From assembly GCA_028532985.1 (NCBI GenBank), contig JANCIK010000001.1, forward strand, positions 3,782,001 through 3,846,000: a DNA stretch of 64,000 nt, written 5' to 3'. The notes below the pieces were generated by a model, which worked only from the letters and a program-made list of their open reading frames with translations, made no database searches and was not told the DNA's origin. Made by a program: the position numbers and the translations under genes. The stretch comes from Stropharia rugosoannulata. Taxonomy: Eukaryota > Basidiomycota > Agaricomycetes > Agaricales > Strophariaceae. Shown piece after piece: positions 11,741 through 21,968 of this stretch. Position 1 is the first letter of the stretch. Every line of letters starts with the position of its first letter.

Positions 11741-14464
11741 TCAAGTTGACGGCATCAGAATCCAATCGGTGTCTCGTAGGTCTTGTGCTAGTATGTTATG
11801 TCTACCAGAAAAAGAATGAAAATCAGCGACACGGAGCTATCGTAAAACAGACGACGATATCTCACTTCGCCATTATATGCGACTTCACTCCTTCGAGCTG
11901 GAAACGCCTACTTCTAACTGACTCATAGCCATGTTTCTGACAATGTTTACATAGATATTGAAACTGACGAGCTGCTTCTGGTAACCTTCGAAGTGGTATC
12001 CTGATTTTAAGAGGTTCCAGGGCAACTGCCTCAGGGACCGTATTATCGTCATTAAAAAATAAGTCACTGGGTGTTGAAGGGACGTCGATATTATGACTGA
12101 AAGACAAAGGTGTGCATAACATTTAGTATAAATTGACCCCAAAGACGGTCGAGGTGAAGAAAACATACGCTTGACGCAAATGATCTTCAACGTCCCTTCG
12201 TGCTGCACCGTCAATGCCCAGAGCAGTGCAATGCGAACATAGCCACCGGTTACCACGCATTTTCCCAGTCAACAATTCCTGCTGTTTTACTGTCTCTGCA
12301 TCTTCTTTGGATAGAACAATCCAAATATCCTCGGATATAGTAGGTATTTTCGTCAACTTGGTGGTGCCTGAAAGGTGCTTCATATGATGAAAGACCTGAT
12401 GCGGAAAATATTCTGAGTATCAAAGTTGTAACATACGACAAGGCAGGTCACATACCGCGCTCCTCCAGTCATACGCGTAAGAAGCTCTACATTTCCCTCC
12501 ACAGCAGGTAAATCGTGTCCCTGCGTTATCCATATCCTCGACGGTCGTATTCGCTGGGTTTCGTCCTGTAGCTTTTATCAAAATAGCCACGGCAGTCCTG
12601 GCATCGACTTCCGCAACTGCCACGGATCCTCTACAATGATGTGCTAGGACATCTGGAGCACCAAATAGATAAGACATATGAGGAGAGTAAGAATAAGAGA
12701 TAGTGGGGCATTTGAAGACGGTGGTGGCAAGCGATAGTACCGAAGGGTCATACTCAGCACCCAGCGATTCACGGACAATTCGGGAAAGATGTTGCATGGT
12801 GGCTTCCTTCTTCGAAGCGATCAGAGTAGGAAGTTCTAACATTGCGTCGGTGAAACTATCTTCGGTAACCTTTTCAGTCCACGGAAGGTGAATTTTTTGG
12901 GAGAAGCATTCAAAATCGCATATGCCGGACACACTGGGAAGAAACCGTATCTCCCTGGGTGGTACTGATTGCTGGAAAGCCTTGTACAAGTCACGTATGA
13001 TGTTTATTCTTTTTGTTATTTGACATGATAAGGCTGCCTCCTCCACGAGTGGTTCCAATTCGGGGCGAACTTTAATGTTCCAGTCTGGAAATGAAACAAA
13101 ATGAATTAAACATGGTACAGGTGGCACCATGGAACATCGAAAAGATAATTATACATACCACGTTCGGTCAAAGGTTTTGGCCTTTTGATAAGTTGATAAT
13201 CATCTTCATAATTTTCTTCTATGGCTTCTTCAACGTAGGCCAATTCATAGCCGAGGTCTACAAATTTTTGACAAATGCTGAACAGAAGAGATAACACATA
13301 TTAGCCTGCTTGTTGTCAAGTTAAAAATGATAGGATGGATCATACTCGGCCTCTCGTTTCATCGCAACGGCTTCATCTTCGTATGCACGTTCTTCTTCTT
13401 TTTTGGTCTGCCATAGTACATGACCTGGCGCTGTCTACACAAGCCGTTTGTTTATCATTACAACTTGATCAACAAGTAAAGTTGACGAGTGGCTCACGGC
13501 ATTAATTAAGCTGATTAACGCAAGTCTCTCCTTTTGAAAATTCTCCAAACCGGCCTGTGCGCCTTGAGCCTGTATACTCTTCTGATGTTTGAGAGCGTAT
13601 AACTTCTGTTTTATCATCTCGATATCCGATCTCCAGAAGAACTGGCTAGAGCTATCAAAGCCATACGTGAAAGGTCCCTCTGATTTCAGTCAGTCAATGG
13701 ACGAAGGAAAAGAGGAGCCTAAGAGGACAGACTATTTGTCGCAGGAATCAAAAGTAGGATATCTTCGGAGTCAGGGAATTCAAGCAGTGCCTTGGACTTT
13801 ACCAAATACCTATTTCATATCGCGTCAAACAGCCGAAGCAATGCAAATGGGCAGTTGAAATACTCACCCAGTCTGTTTACATACCATACAGAGGCGAAGT
13901 CTGATGTAAAAGTCCGGTTTCCGAGCCCCTCTCCTGCCGCAATTCTGACAGTGTTTCCCGTAGAGAAGCGCTGTCCACCGGGCTTCGTGAAGGTATCCTG
14001 GGCAGTCAGGAGGACCATCACGGCTACGCGCACCCTTCCATAGAAAACAAGCGTGCGGGGCCCAGAGTGTCTGACGGAATAGTTTGTTTGTACGCGATAC
14101 AGCGAGCAAACCTTTGGGCGAGAGCTTGCGGAGGACCTGGACACTTTTAGCTGCTATAGCTTAGTGATATATATATCAAACAGCGTACTTCGAACAAAAT
14201 ATCAAGAGGCATTGTGGGAAGGAGACTCAAAGTTTTCAGCTTAAGGGTAGCCCCACCTCTCGAAGGGGTAGACGTTTTGGGCCTTTTCGCAGCTGGCTGC
14301 GTTGCAGCTTTTTCCGTTTCATGAGACGAGTGGATACTCCCGTCGGATTCACCAGAAAGTTCGCTGTCAGTGGAGTAGTCGCTCCTGACGGATTCGTCAG
14401 AATCGAATTCGCTTTCTAGATTGCTTTCATGGTCGAGTTCGCGTTCTTGAGGGACTGGGGTCAT
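11741..14464 (-). CDS. F-box protein, family A copy 1
   Basis: A multi-exon gene; exon 1 is 14464-14189 and exon 2 is 14136-13868. The N-terminus is acidic and serine-rich with a nuclear-type basic stretch (AAKRPKTSTPSR). An F-box follows: LPTMPLDILFE, then after the intron VLRKLSPKGLLAVSRTNK. Exon 2 has a Cys pair set (CQNCGRR...CMVCKQTG). Later exons encode a helical region, the conserved block DMDNAGTRFTC, an RWLCSHC motif and a final CKHCQKHG zinc-binding-like element, ending at a stop at 11741. Intron positions and phases match the copies at 46 kb and 62.9 kb. F-box proteins recruit substrates to SCF ubiquitin ligases; the substrate here is unknown. I found no frame-breaking lesion. Confidence 0.78.
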
Positions 14465-15276
14465 TTTCTGAATGCTGCGTTGTGGTAGTTAGGGATAAAA
14501 AGCGAAGCGAAGATGGCTAAACTTATTACATAAATACAAGCTTTGTGCGCTTCCTGGTTTGATCCACCGGCAATACGCAGAGGGACTGAAATGACTTGCG
14601 TCCACGCTTCGAAGTTCGCACCCTTTCAAAGACGCAGACACAGATATAGATGCAGATTTCCTATCCTTGTGTCGGGGCTTTCTTCTGACGCCAGTAGTAG
14701 GTGCTCCCGTGCGATTCGTCAGACTCGCATTCACTTTCTATGTTAATTACCTGGTCCACCATATGATACTTGATCGACTGTCATCAAGCGTATCACATCG
14801 GAGTCTGCTTTTGGGAGACTACCTGGTCCACGCGTTTGGAAATTGGAACGGCTTCTACAGTATAAATAGACTCAATTGTCGGCGACTAAAACCTCTTTGA
14901 TAAACACCCACTGTCGGCAAAGACCGGCAAGCAACTAAACGTCAATTGAGCAATTAAATAACATGCACTGTATAAAGAATGGCATAAGATATGTCTGAGA
15001 GCTATAATACAAATGGCATCACTACCACAAGGGACCAACGACCACTCCGACTAGCTAGCTATATAGGATGCATATACCGGGATAATGAGCGACCTAAGAA
15101 GAGATAGAGATGTGTTGGAGTGTAAAATAGCAACCATGGTTGCTGGTATCCAAAACCAGGACCCGATCCTGGCGCCTCTCACATGAAAACCTCCGGCTCA
15201 TCTACAATGTACAAGAATGATTCTACTTGTCCAAGGGTACCACACGTATTGCGCTCCTGTCTATTAGCTTGCTATC
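14465..15276. other. intergenic region with a possible F-box exon ghost
   Basis: About 810 bases between two minus-strand genes. On the minus strand near 14740-14640, a run of ESD-rich codons resembles the acidic first exon of the adjacent F-box gene, but it meets a stop and continues nowhere. The remainder shows nothing I can support. Confidence 0.35.
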
Positions 15277-16911
15277 TCAAGCAGTTGCGTTGTTGTAGAT
15301 CAGCTTGTTGACTGTCTTGGCTGGGATATCTGTCAGAAGACCTTCGGACGACAGAGCAAGAAGGGCCTTCTTAAGCTGCGCGGGGTTCAGCGTCTTGGAG
15401 GGAACGGGCGCAACGTCGTCCTCGGTTTGGAAGATGGCGTCAAGGAAGTTGGGTGAGGGGAGGTAGTTAGTGACAAAGGATGGCATGGCTCGGTGAATCA
15501 TAGAGTATAAGGATGATGCAGAAGAAGCACCGCCGAAGGGAGACGCAAGAGTGCGAGTTGACTGGATGGAGAGCAGGTTATCAGTAGAATCAAACGAGGG
15601 ATCGAATTCCTTGGAGGGGTAGATGGAAAGGAGGTAGGCGAGAAGGCCTGCGGTGTGAGGAGACGCCATGGATGTACCCGAGAGTGTCTGCACAGCAGTC
15701 TTGCTACCCTTGAAAGTGGAAAGGATACTGACACCAGGGCCAAACACGTCGACGCACTCGCCATAGTTCGAAAAAGGCGCGCGGACATCGCCGAGAGAGG
15801 ATGCGCCAACAGTGACAGCAAGCTCTGCGGCAGCAGGTGAGTAGTTGCAGGCGTCACGGTTGTCATTGCCTAAATACGAGTTTAGGTAAAGCCCTCAGCA
15901 ACAACTTGAAATTCGAACATACCAGCAGCAACGGCGAAGTGAAGTCCAGACTCGACTGCCTTGTTTACAGCGGAGTCAAGTGCCTGGGATTTGCCACCGC
16001 CAAGACTCATGTTGGCGACTGAACCTTTGTGCTTAGTGCTACCAGTAGCAGCAACTTCCGCGGCGGCGGCAGCAGCCTTAGCATTTGCTTGGTTAGCCGC
16101 CCAAACAACACCACCGACTACGTCGGACATGCTTCCGCTTCCGTTGGAACCAAGTACCTTAACAGCAATGACGTTTGCGCTCTTGGCAACACCATACTTG
16201 CGGGATGCAATGGTGCCTGCGCAATGGGTACCATGACCGTTACCGTCCTCGTCGACGTCATTGAGAGGGATAGTCTTGCCCCATGATGCACGGCCCTCGA
16301 ACTCAACATGTTCAACATTGATGCCAGTGTCGACGACGTATACATCAACACCCTCTCCACCCTTAGGGTCATGGATGTACTTGGTGAAAGTTCCGAAAGA
16401 AAGTTTGGGGCGGTGGCTAATACGGGCGAGACCCTGACATTGTATTCCATAAGCGGCTGTGTACACGTAGTTTGGGTTGGTTGGTTTCACTTACCCATGG
16501 GGCGGATTTCTGGACGTCCTGAGTGCGCACAATTTGGTCCTTCTCTACATACGCGACCTCTGGCATGCGACGAATCTGCTCCACGACTTCGTCTGTGAAG
16601 CGCCCGGCATAGCCCGTAAGATGACCCTCGTATATTTGTTGGACGCCAGAGAAGTCGTCCACCAATGGATTGGCGCTGTGAGCAGCCTGGATGAAGCTCA
16701 AGTGGGTCTGCATGACAGAGCTTGGGAGGTCGTCTCGGAGCATGATGATGTATGAGTTGTTGATGCTCCCGTGAGGATGCTCAACGGCGACGAGAGGCGC
16801 CAGAGTGAAGGGCGTTGATGGGGGGAGAACATTGGGGTTGGTCGACAGCGGGGTCGAGAAAACGGCAGCGACGGAGGCGGCCACCAGGGACCAGCGAAGG
16901 AGGGAGGTCAT
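15277..16911 (-). CDS. subtilisin-like serine protease (S8, proteinase K/cerevisin type) with I9 propeptide
   Basis: Exons 16911-16495, 16433-15923 and 15869-15277 give a 506-residue preproprotein. A signal peptide (SLLRWSLVAASVAAVFS) leads into an inhibitor I9 propeptide with YIIMLRDDLP and VAYVEKDQ. The catalytic triad is visible: Asp in VVDTGINVEHVEF, His in GNGHGTHCAGTIA and Ser in LSGTSMASPHTAG. The oxyanion-hole Asn is in VAAGNDNRDAC, split by an intron. Fungal relatives are secreted or vacuolar endopeptidases made as self-inhibited zymogens. The C-terminal extension after the core is longer than in proteinase K and recalls cerevisin. All catalytic residues are intact. Confidence 0.94.
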
Positions 16912-17621
16912 GATGGTTGTGGGGAAGGAGAGGAACGCGGTCCGTGCGTCTCATATCCTGCGTATTGTTGTTTCTTATTTGGTATTCTATCAGTTGACTC
17001 ATGCGCCAGTTCCGCAGTGTCCCCTTATCGCAGCTTACGCGTATCCTCGTCATTTTTGTCCGCCCCAGACCCTCAGTGTCCCACTCAGCATGACTGCTGT
17101 GGATCACCGACTCTTCAGCAACGCTGGTGACCTCGTTTGAGACTGCTACGCCGTGGGCGCTTTGCATGCCTGCTCGCATATTTTCTCCTATTTCCAAGTC
17201 ATTGCGCCATCTGTGCGTTGTTGAGCTCCCAGTCACCTCATACCCGCAACAGCGCCAATAGCACTGCACCCCGAGGCTCCAGAAACACGTACGTGGACGG
17301 CTGTTCTCCGTCAAAGAACCTATGTTCTTAAAATAGAACAGGTCGTACAAACTCCCCATTAGCCCGAAATGAACATCTTTGCTTTCAGTGCCCCAGATTC
17401 TATAAATATGGCTTTGCTGTGCTCAATATCTCGTGTCAAAATAGCCGCGGCATGCACCCTGTCTGCTTCACGAGACGACAACCTGCCTTTGCGAGGTTGT
17501 TGTGGTGCAATACTCAGTACCGTATGATCACAAGTTGTCACAAGTTGAACAGCTCGATACAGCCAACACAATAGTTATACATCAATGCCTTGTAAGTAAG
17601 GAACGCCAAGGTCAAGAACCC
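16912..17621. promoter_or_regulatory. upstream region of the subtilase gene
   Basis: About 710 bases hold the subtilase promoter and the 3' flank of the minus-strand gene starting at 18885. No specific regulatory motif is assigned. Open frames here overlap without coding character. Confidence 0.35.
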
Positions 17622-18885
17622 TTACACACATACTTTATCGTGCTTTTTGTCCGATAAGCCAAAGTTGGAGTCCTCCCCGCTGCTCACTTCAAGTTGCGTC
17701 ATATCTTGTGTTGTCGACATTCCCCCAATGAACTCGAGATCAGTGATTTGGGCGCTTTTCAGCTGTCTAGGCTGAGCAGCTGAAGCAAGCGCTATCCTGG
17801 CAACCATTATCGTTGGAGCCATACCCTGGTTAAAGCCAGCTTCAATCCCAAAAGTAAAGTATTCAACGTACAGCGGTAATGGAGAATATTACATTCATGT
17901 AGTTCTGCACCACATAAAGGGTCCACGGCGTCGTTGGCGATGTTGGGTTGAAAGGTATGACCGATTGTACAGCTACAATGAAGGACGTAATAGCATATGC
18001 AGCGGCAGACTCGGCAAGGAGCACGAGTATATGCCTGAACGGTCGATTATTGCGTGGACCCGTAGTACTGTTCCGTGACACTGAAAAGATTCGATATGCA
18101 ATTAATGAAGTCGTCAAAGATGTCGTGCCAAAGGAAATGAAGAGTGCTGCTCCGAAGAGGTTGTTGAGAATCGTTACTGTGTTGGGGTCAGGATTGAGAT
18201 GTTGTTCGCAAAACATGATTATTGCGGAAAGGTAAAGTGCTGACGTTCTATGAGATCATAGTAGACTATACAGTAGACATTCATTCTCACCAATTTCACC
18301 AAGCAGGAGGATCAACGAAGGCAGTATCTTGCGCAGAGATCCATCCCAGACGTTATAGGACCTCCAGATCTACAATGGCAGTGGTCAATAATCGTTCAAA
18401 TAATAAAGCCTTCTTAGTTCCTCACAAGTAGCCCATCCGCAACCACAGACAGCAGCGCTGTGAAGATGTCGCTGACCAAAATAATCCAGCTAGGTCCACT
18501 CGCAGCCAACAAGAACATATCGTCCCTAGGCTCTCCAATGACGTTCAAAAGTTGTTTGACGAGGTACCAGGCTATGGATGCCTGTCCCAAATTAACAAAA
18601 TATAGGATAGATATGGCCATCAGGACCATGGTGCTGTGAGACGCCTTGCTGGTTACTGCATGAATTAGTAAGGCCAGTGGAAAGCTGAAGCTCCTCACAA
18701 TATATATGTACAGTTCCAACATAGACAGTAGTGTAAAGTCCTATCGTTACATAGTCAATTTTTGAATCTCGCAGTTGATATTACCTTTTCATACCGATCA
18801 ATACTAGATTCAACAAGGAAGAGTTATAGTAGGCGTCAATCACCGAGTTCTGGATTGCCACAGATGGAAGGCCATTATCAGACAT
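17622..18885 (-). CDS. multi-pass (about seven-helix) membrane protein, basidiomycete-expanded family, subgroup 1
   Basis: At least five exons join in phase. The ATG at 18885 starts MSDNGLPSVAIQ, then hydrophobic helices follow including HAVTSKASHSTMVLMAISIL and SWIILVSDIFTALLSVVADG. After an intron comes IWRSYNVWDGSLRKILP, the family's R(C/S)YxxW loop. Later exons add further helices and PTIMVARIALAS near the start of a cytosolic tail rich in Ser and Asp. It is close to the gene at 31624-32939, sharing APTIMVAR and LEF(I/N)G. I associate this layout with DUF6533/DUF6534-type proteins; that family name is a recollection. Function is unknown, and receptor-like topology is inference. Confidence 0.7.
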
Positions 18886-19863
18886 AGCGGAAGAAGGGTG
18901 AAAGTTGGCGTTGAGCTTAGTCGATCGTGCTTATAAACAAAGTCATTTTCCGCTGGAAGAAATGAAATGCATATGGTTAGAGTCAAGTTAGAGTTTGGAA
19001 AGGCGTGTTCGTAATATGTATTGGATACTTTAATCACCATCCAGCCTAGCCCATACAAGGCAAAAATATAGTTCTATTCATAGCACGTATCATACATAAT
19101 GTAACACTGATCATAACATATATGTAGCTTCAGCGCATCATATCTGTCAATGTCAAGAGGAAATCACAAAGCTCGGTTTCGAGCAAAAGCTTTTCGAAAT
19201 TGATCGCGATACTTTCACTGTAATAGTATTATCAGTGCGATTTCGTTCAACCTCATTGCACGTCTGGCGATTGCTGTTTATTCACTTATTTAAAATTTGG
19301 AATTGAGCTCTTATAACACCTCCGCTGGTTTCCTTACTCCGAGGTCCGTAAAGCTCGGGTGATCTAACAATAGTATTAGCAAAAGTGTTATCAGCAACAA
19401 GTTACCCCGCTCTGTTCAGTGTTTCTGTACCATGACTATTAGTAAATTGGAGCCTGCGGACATTCCATTGCAGTCTGAATAGGGTAAATACTAGAGTATT
19501 CTTAGGGCGTATCATTGTCACTGCAGACCCGTACTACCCTCGAGGTAGTTCAATCAGACCAAGCAGTAGAGGACAGCGGCATTAGGGCGGCAAATCATTT
19601 TCAGTCGCCGACAGTCGGGCCGGCTGGTTTGTGATATAATAAATAGTAACTACACGTGACTCTCCGTGACCTGACTCGATGAAAACAAACAAAACATCAT
19701 GATCATGGATCGAGTTCAAGGCTTGCTAGCAACTTGCTAGTGTATTGTACAACCTTCACTTTGATTTTTAACACAAGCATTGCTGTTCTGCCTCCAAGTC
19801 CAAGTCCACTTATAGCAGGGCTCCTGGCGCAAATCCACTCAAAAGACATTCTCTGGGTTTCCT
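18886..19863. promoter_or_regulatory. divergent intergenic region
   Basis: Nearly 1 kb between a minus-strand membrane-protein gene and a plus-strand F-box gene. It is AT-rich and without a supported gene. Promoters of both neighbours are expected here. Confidence 0.4.
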
Positions 19864-21630
19864 ATGGTCTGTATACTTTCTCTATCACACTACTTCGGAC
19901 TCACTCATGCCATCACTCAGCTGCCATTTAGTTCACCTTATGCGGAACATGTGCGCACGAACTACATCGCAACAGTTGCAGACCGCCCCCTTATCTCTCA
20001 CCTTGTATCTGATGCCCAACAACGCCTTGAAAATCTCGAAAGGGAAATATCCACAGTGCAGGCAACCTTCGACGAGAAAGAGAAACAAAGGGATATGTTA
20101 GATGAAGAGATATCCCGCTATGAACAAATCCTTTCTCCAATACGTCGCTTCCCCGACGAAGTGCTAAGTTCCATTTTCCTGTTCTGTCTTCCGGACAGTC
20201 ACAATGCTGTAATCGATGTTGACGAACCTCCACTTGTATTTGGCTATGTGTCAAAGCGTTGGAGGTCTGTCTCGCGGCGGACACCGTTACTCTGGGCCTC
20301 AATACATATCGGACTTGTCAAGCCCCGTGACTGGCCTCAGTCTGGCGGTTATTTCTCGCCTTTGGAGTGGGGTGCAAGCCCAACAGCCTTACCACGACTC
20401 ATGGTGTGTCACTGTGAGGCGGTTCATCAATGGCTTTCCCGTGCTGGATCATCTCTTCTATCTATTTCCATGGACAACGAACCAACATTCCGTGTCTATT
20501 TCGACATTCTCAAGAAATTCTCACAACATTGGTACAAGTTTGGCTGCATCATCTACTCCAGATCAGATTTTACCGCATTACAATTACTGGACGCCGACGC
20601 CCTGCCTCGGCTTCAGCACCTCTCATTGCGACTTCGTTGCAAAGCAGATTTTAAAGGGAATACCTTGGGCCTCCTGTACGCCAGAAATCTTCGCTTTGTG
20701 TCTATCTACGACATTATTGGAGATATAACACCGGAGCTGACAAATTGGAGGCAAATCACACATCTGACACTGTTTGATCATACCGCAGGCCTGAACAGAT
20801 TGCACCACACACTTCAAGATGTCATGCTTGTTTTTAAGTACTGTGTAAGGCTTGTTCAGTGCACCTTGGGTATAACGGAGACCGTGAACTCAAGTCTAGC
20901 TTCCGATGAGCCTGGTCAACCATCCCAGTTACTGCTACCTTATCTCGAGCGAATATCTATGACGGACTACGAGGGCCACGCAACCCCTGCATTTAGTCTC
21001 ATCATCACCCCAAGTCTACAGTCTGTTGAATATGCAACAAATCTCACTGCTACAGCGACACGGCCGTCTCCATTAGTAACTCTACTCTCCAAAAATGGGG
21101 GTAGGGTAACATACCTTCAAACTGACCTTCGACGTCTCACATACACTGATTTTACAATTTGTGTCGCGTCCACACCACAACTATCCAGTCTTGTTGCCTG
21201 CTCAGGGAGAAGCTTACCTTATAGCAACAAATGGATGTTTTTCCGTACCATACCAATTATGGAACAAATCATGAAGCCTGTTTTTGGCATTCTAAACGAC
21301 TCCTCACTTGGCTTTTGCTTTTGGCCACGTCTGGAGTCTCTGTCGTGCGACATGGAGCATACAGCAGAGGACAAAGATATACTGGTCTTTCTATTGCAGA
21401 GAATGGAGTCTGCGCAATCACACCCAGATGTCTCTCCGTTGAAACTGGTTAAGATGTCTTTTAATCGCCGGCGCCAGATCGACTTATTTGAAGCACTAGA
21501 GCAGTGTTGCTCCCGTGGACTTTCCCTAGATCTTTCATACGAGGAACCTACACCCGCCCGCAGAGTACAACGAATTTTTCCAAGTTCCGGGATATCCATT
21601 CTTCCTCGTCCTGGATTTCCGTTACTGTGA
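19864..21630 (+). CDS. coiled-coil F-box protein, family B copy 1
   Basis: A single open frame of 588 codons. The N-terminal 90 residues include a coiled coil (DAQQRLENLEREISTVQATF), directly followed by the F-box core SPIRRFPDEVLSSIFLFCLP and the GYVSKRWRSVS and TPLLWASIHI blocks that complete the usual agaricomycete F-box-like domain. The rest is Leu-rich in an LRR-like way (LPRLQHLSLRLR; WRQITHLTLF). Such proteins are thought to be SCF ubiquitin-ligase substrate receptors. The gene has a paralogue of almost identical length at 55.1-56.9 kb. The exact start is uncertain because the region before the coiled coil is weakly constrained. It reads away from the membrane-protein gene at 18885. 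Confidence 0.82.
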   Translation: MVCILSLSHYFGLTHAITQLPFSSPYAEHVRTNYIATVADRPLISHLVSDAQQRLENLEREISTVQATFDEKEKQRDMLDEEISRYEQILSPIRRFPDEVLSSIFLFCLPDSHNAVIDVDEPPLVFGYVSKRWRSVSRRTPLLWASIHIGLVKPRDWPQSGGYFSPLEWGASPTALPRLMVCHCEAVHQWLSRAGSSLLSISMDNEPTFRVYFDILKKFSQHWYKFGCIIYSRSDFTALQLLDADALPRLQHLSLRLRCKADFKGNTLGLLYARNLRFVSIYDIIGDITPELTNWRQITHLTLFDHTAGLNRLHHTLQDVMLVFKYCVRLVQCTLGITETVNSSLASDEPGQPSQLLLPYLERISMTDYEGHATPAFSLIITPSLQSVEYATNLTATATRPSPLVTLLSKNGGRVTYLQTDLRRLTYTDFTICVASTPQLSSLVACSGRSLPYSNKWMFFRTIPIMEQIMKPVFGILNDSSLGFCFWPRLESLSCDMEHTAEDKDILVFLLQRMESAQSHPDVSPLKLVKMSFNRRRQIDLFEALEQCCSRGLSLDLSYEEPTPARRVQRIFPSSGISILPRPGFPLL

Positions 21631-21968
21631 ATAGCACTGCATTACCATGGCTTAATTCTCTACGTCACTCTGATGTGATATACGTTTATATATTAACGAA
21701 ACGTTAATGCAACTTTTGCTGCTAGGCAATTGTAAATGTACAAATATTAAATATACATGCCCCGCACGGTCTCCCGAACAAAGGTTATGGAAATTGAAGG
21801 CGAACAGAATGAGCTGAACGAGTCGCTTTCCTGGAAGTGTGTTCGTAGATGGTTTCAAAAATGAACAGCTTCGGGTATAAATTACCGTAAAGTACTCAGA
21901 ACCCAGAAAATACAGATGACTACACTAAACTCATTAGAATGATGATCGACTGGACACGTCCGACATAA
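21631..21968. terminator. convergent 3' region between F-box and permease genes
   Basis: About 340 AT-rich bases between two genes that converge. Transcript ends for both must lie here, but no discrete polyadenylation signal is assigned. Confidence 0.35.

Noticed and set aside
14871..14948. CTCAATTG ... CAATTGAG looked like terminal inverted repeats
   Set aside because: Only 8 bases match, and the next bases diverge. This is far below the 42-44-bp ends of the other two elements.
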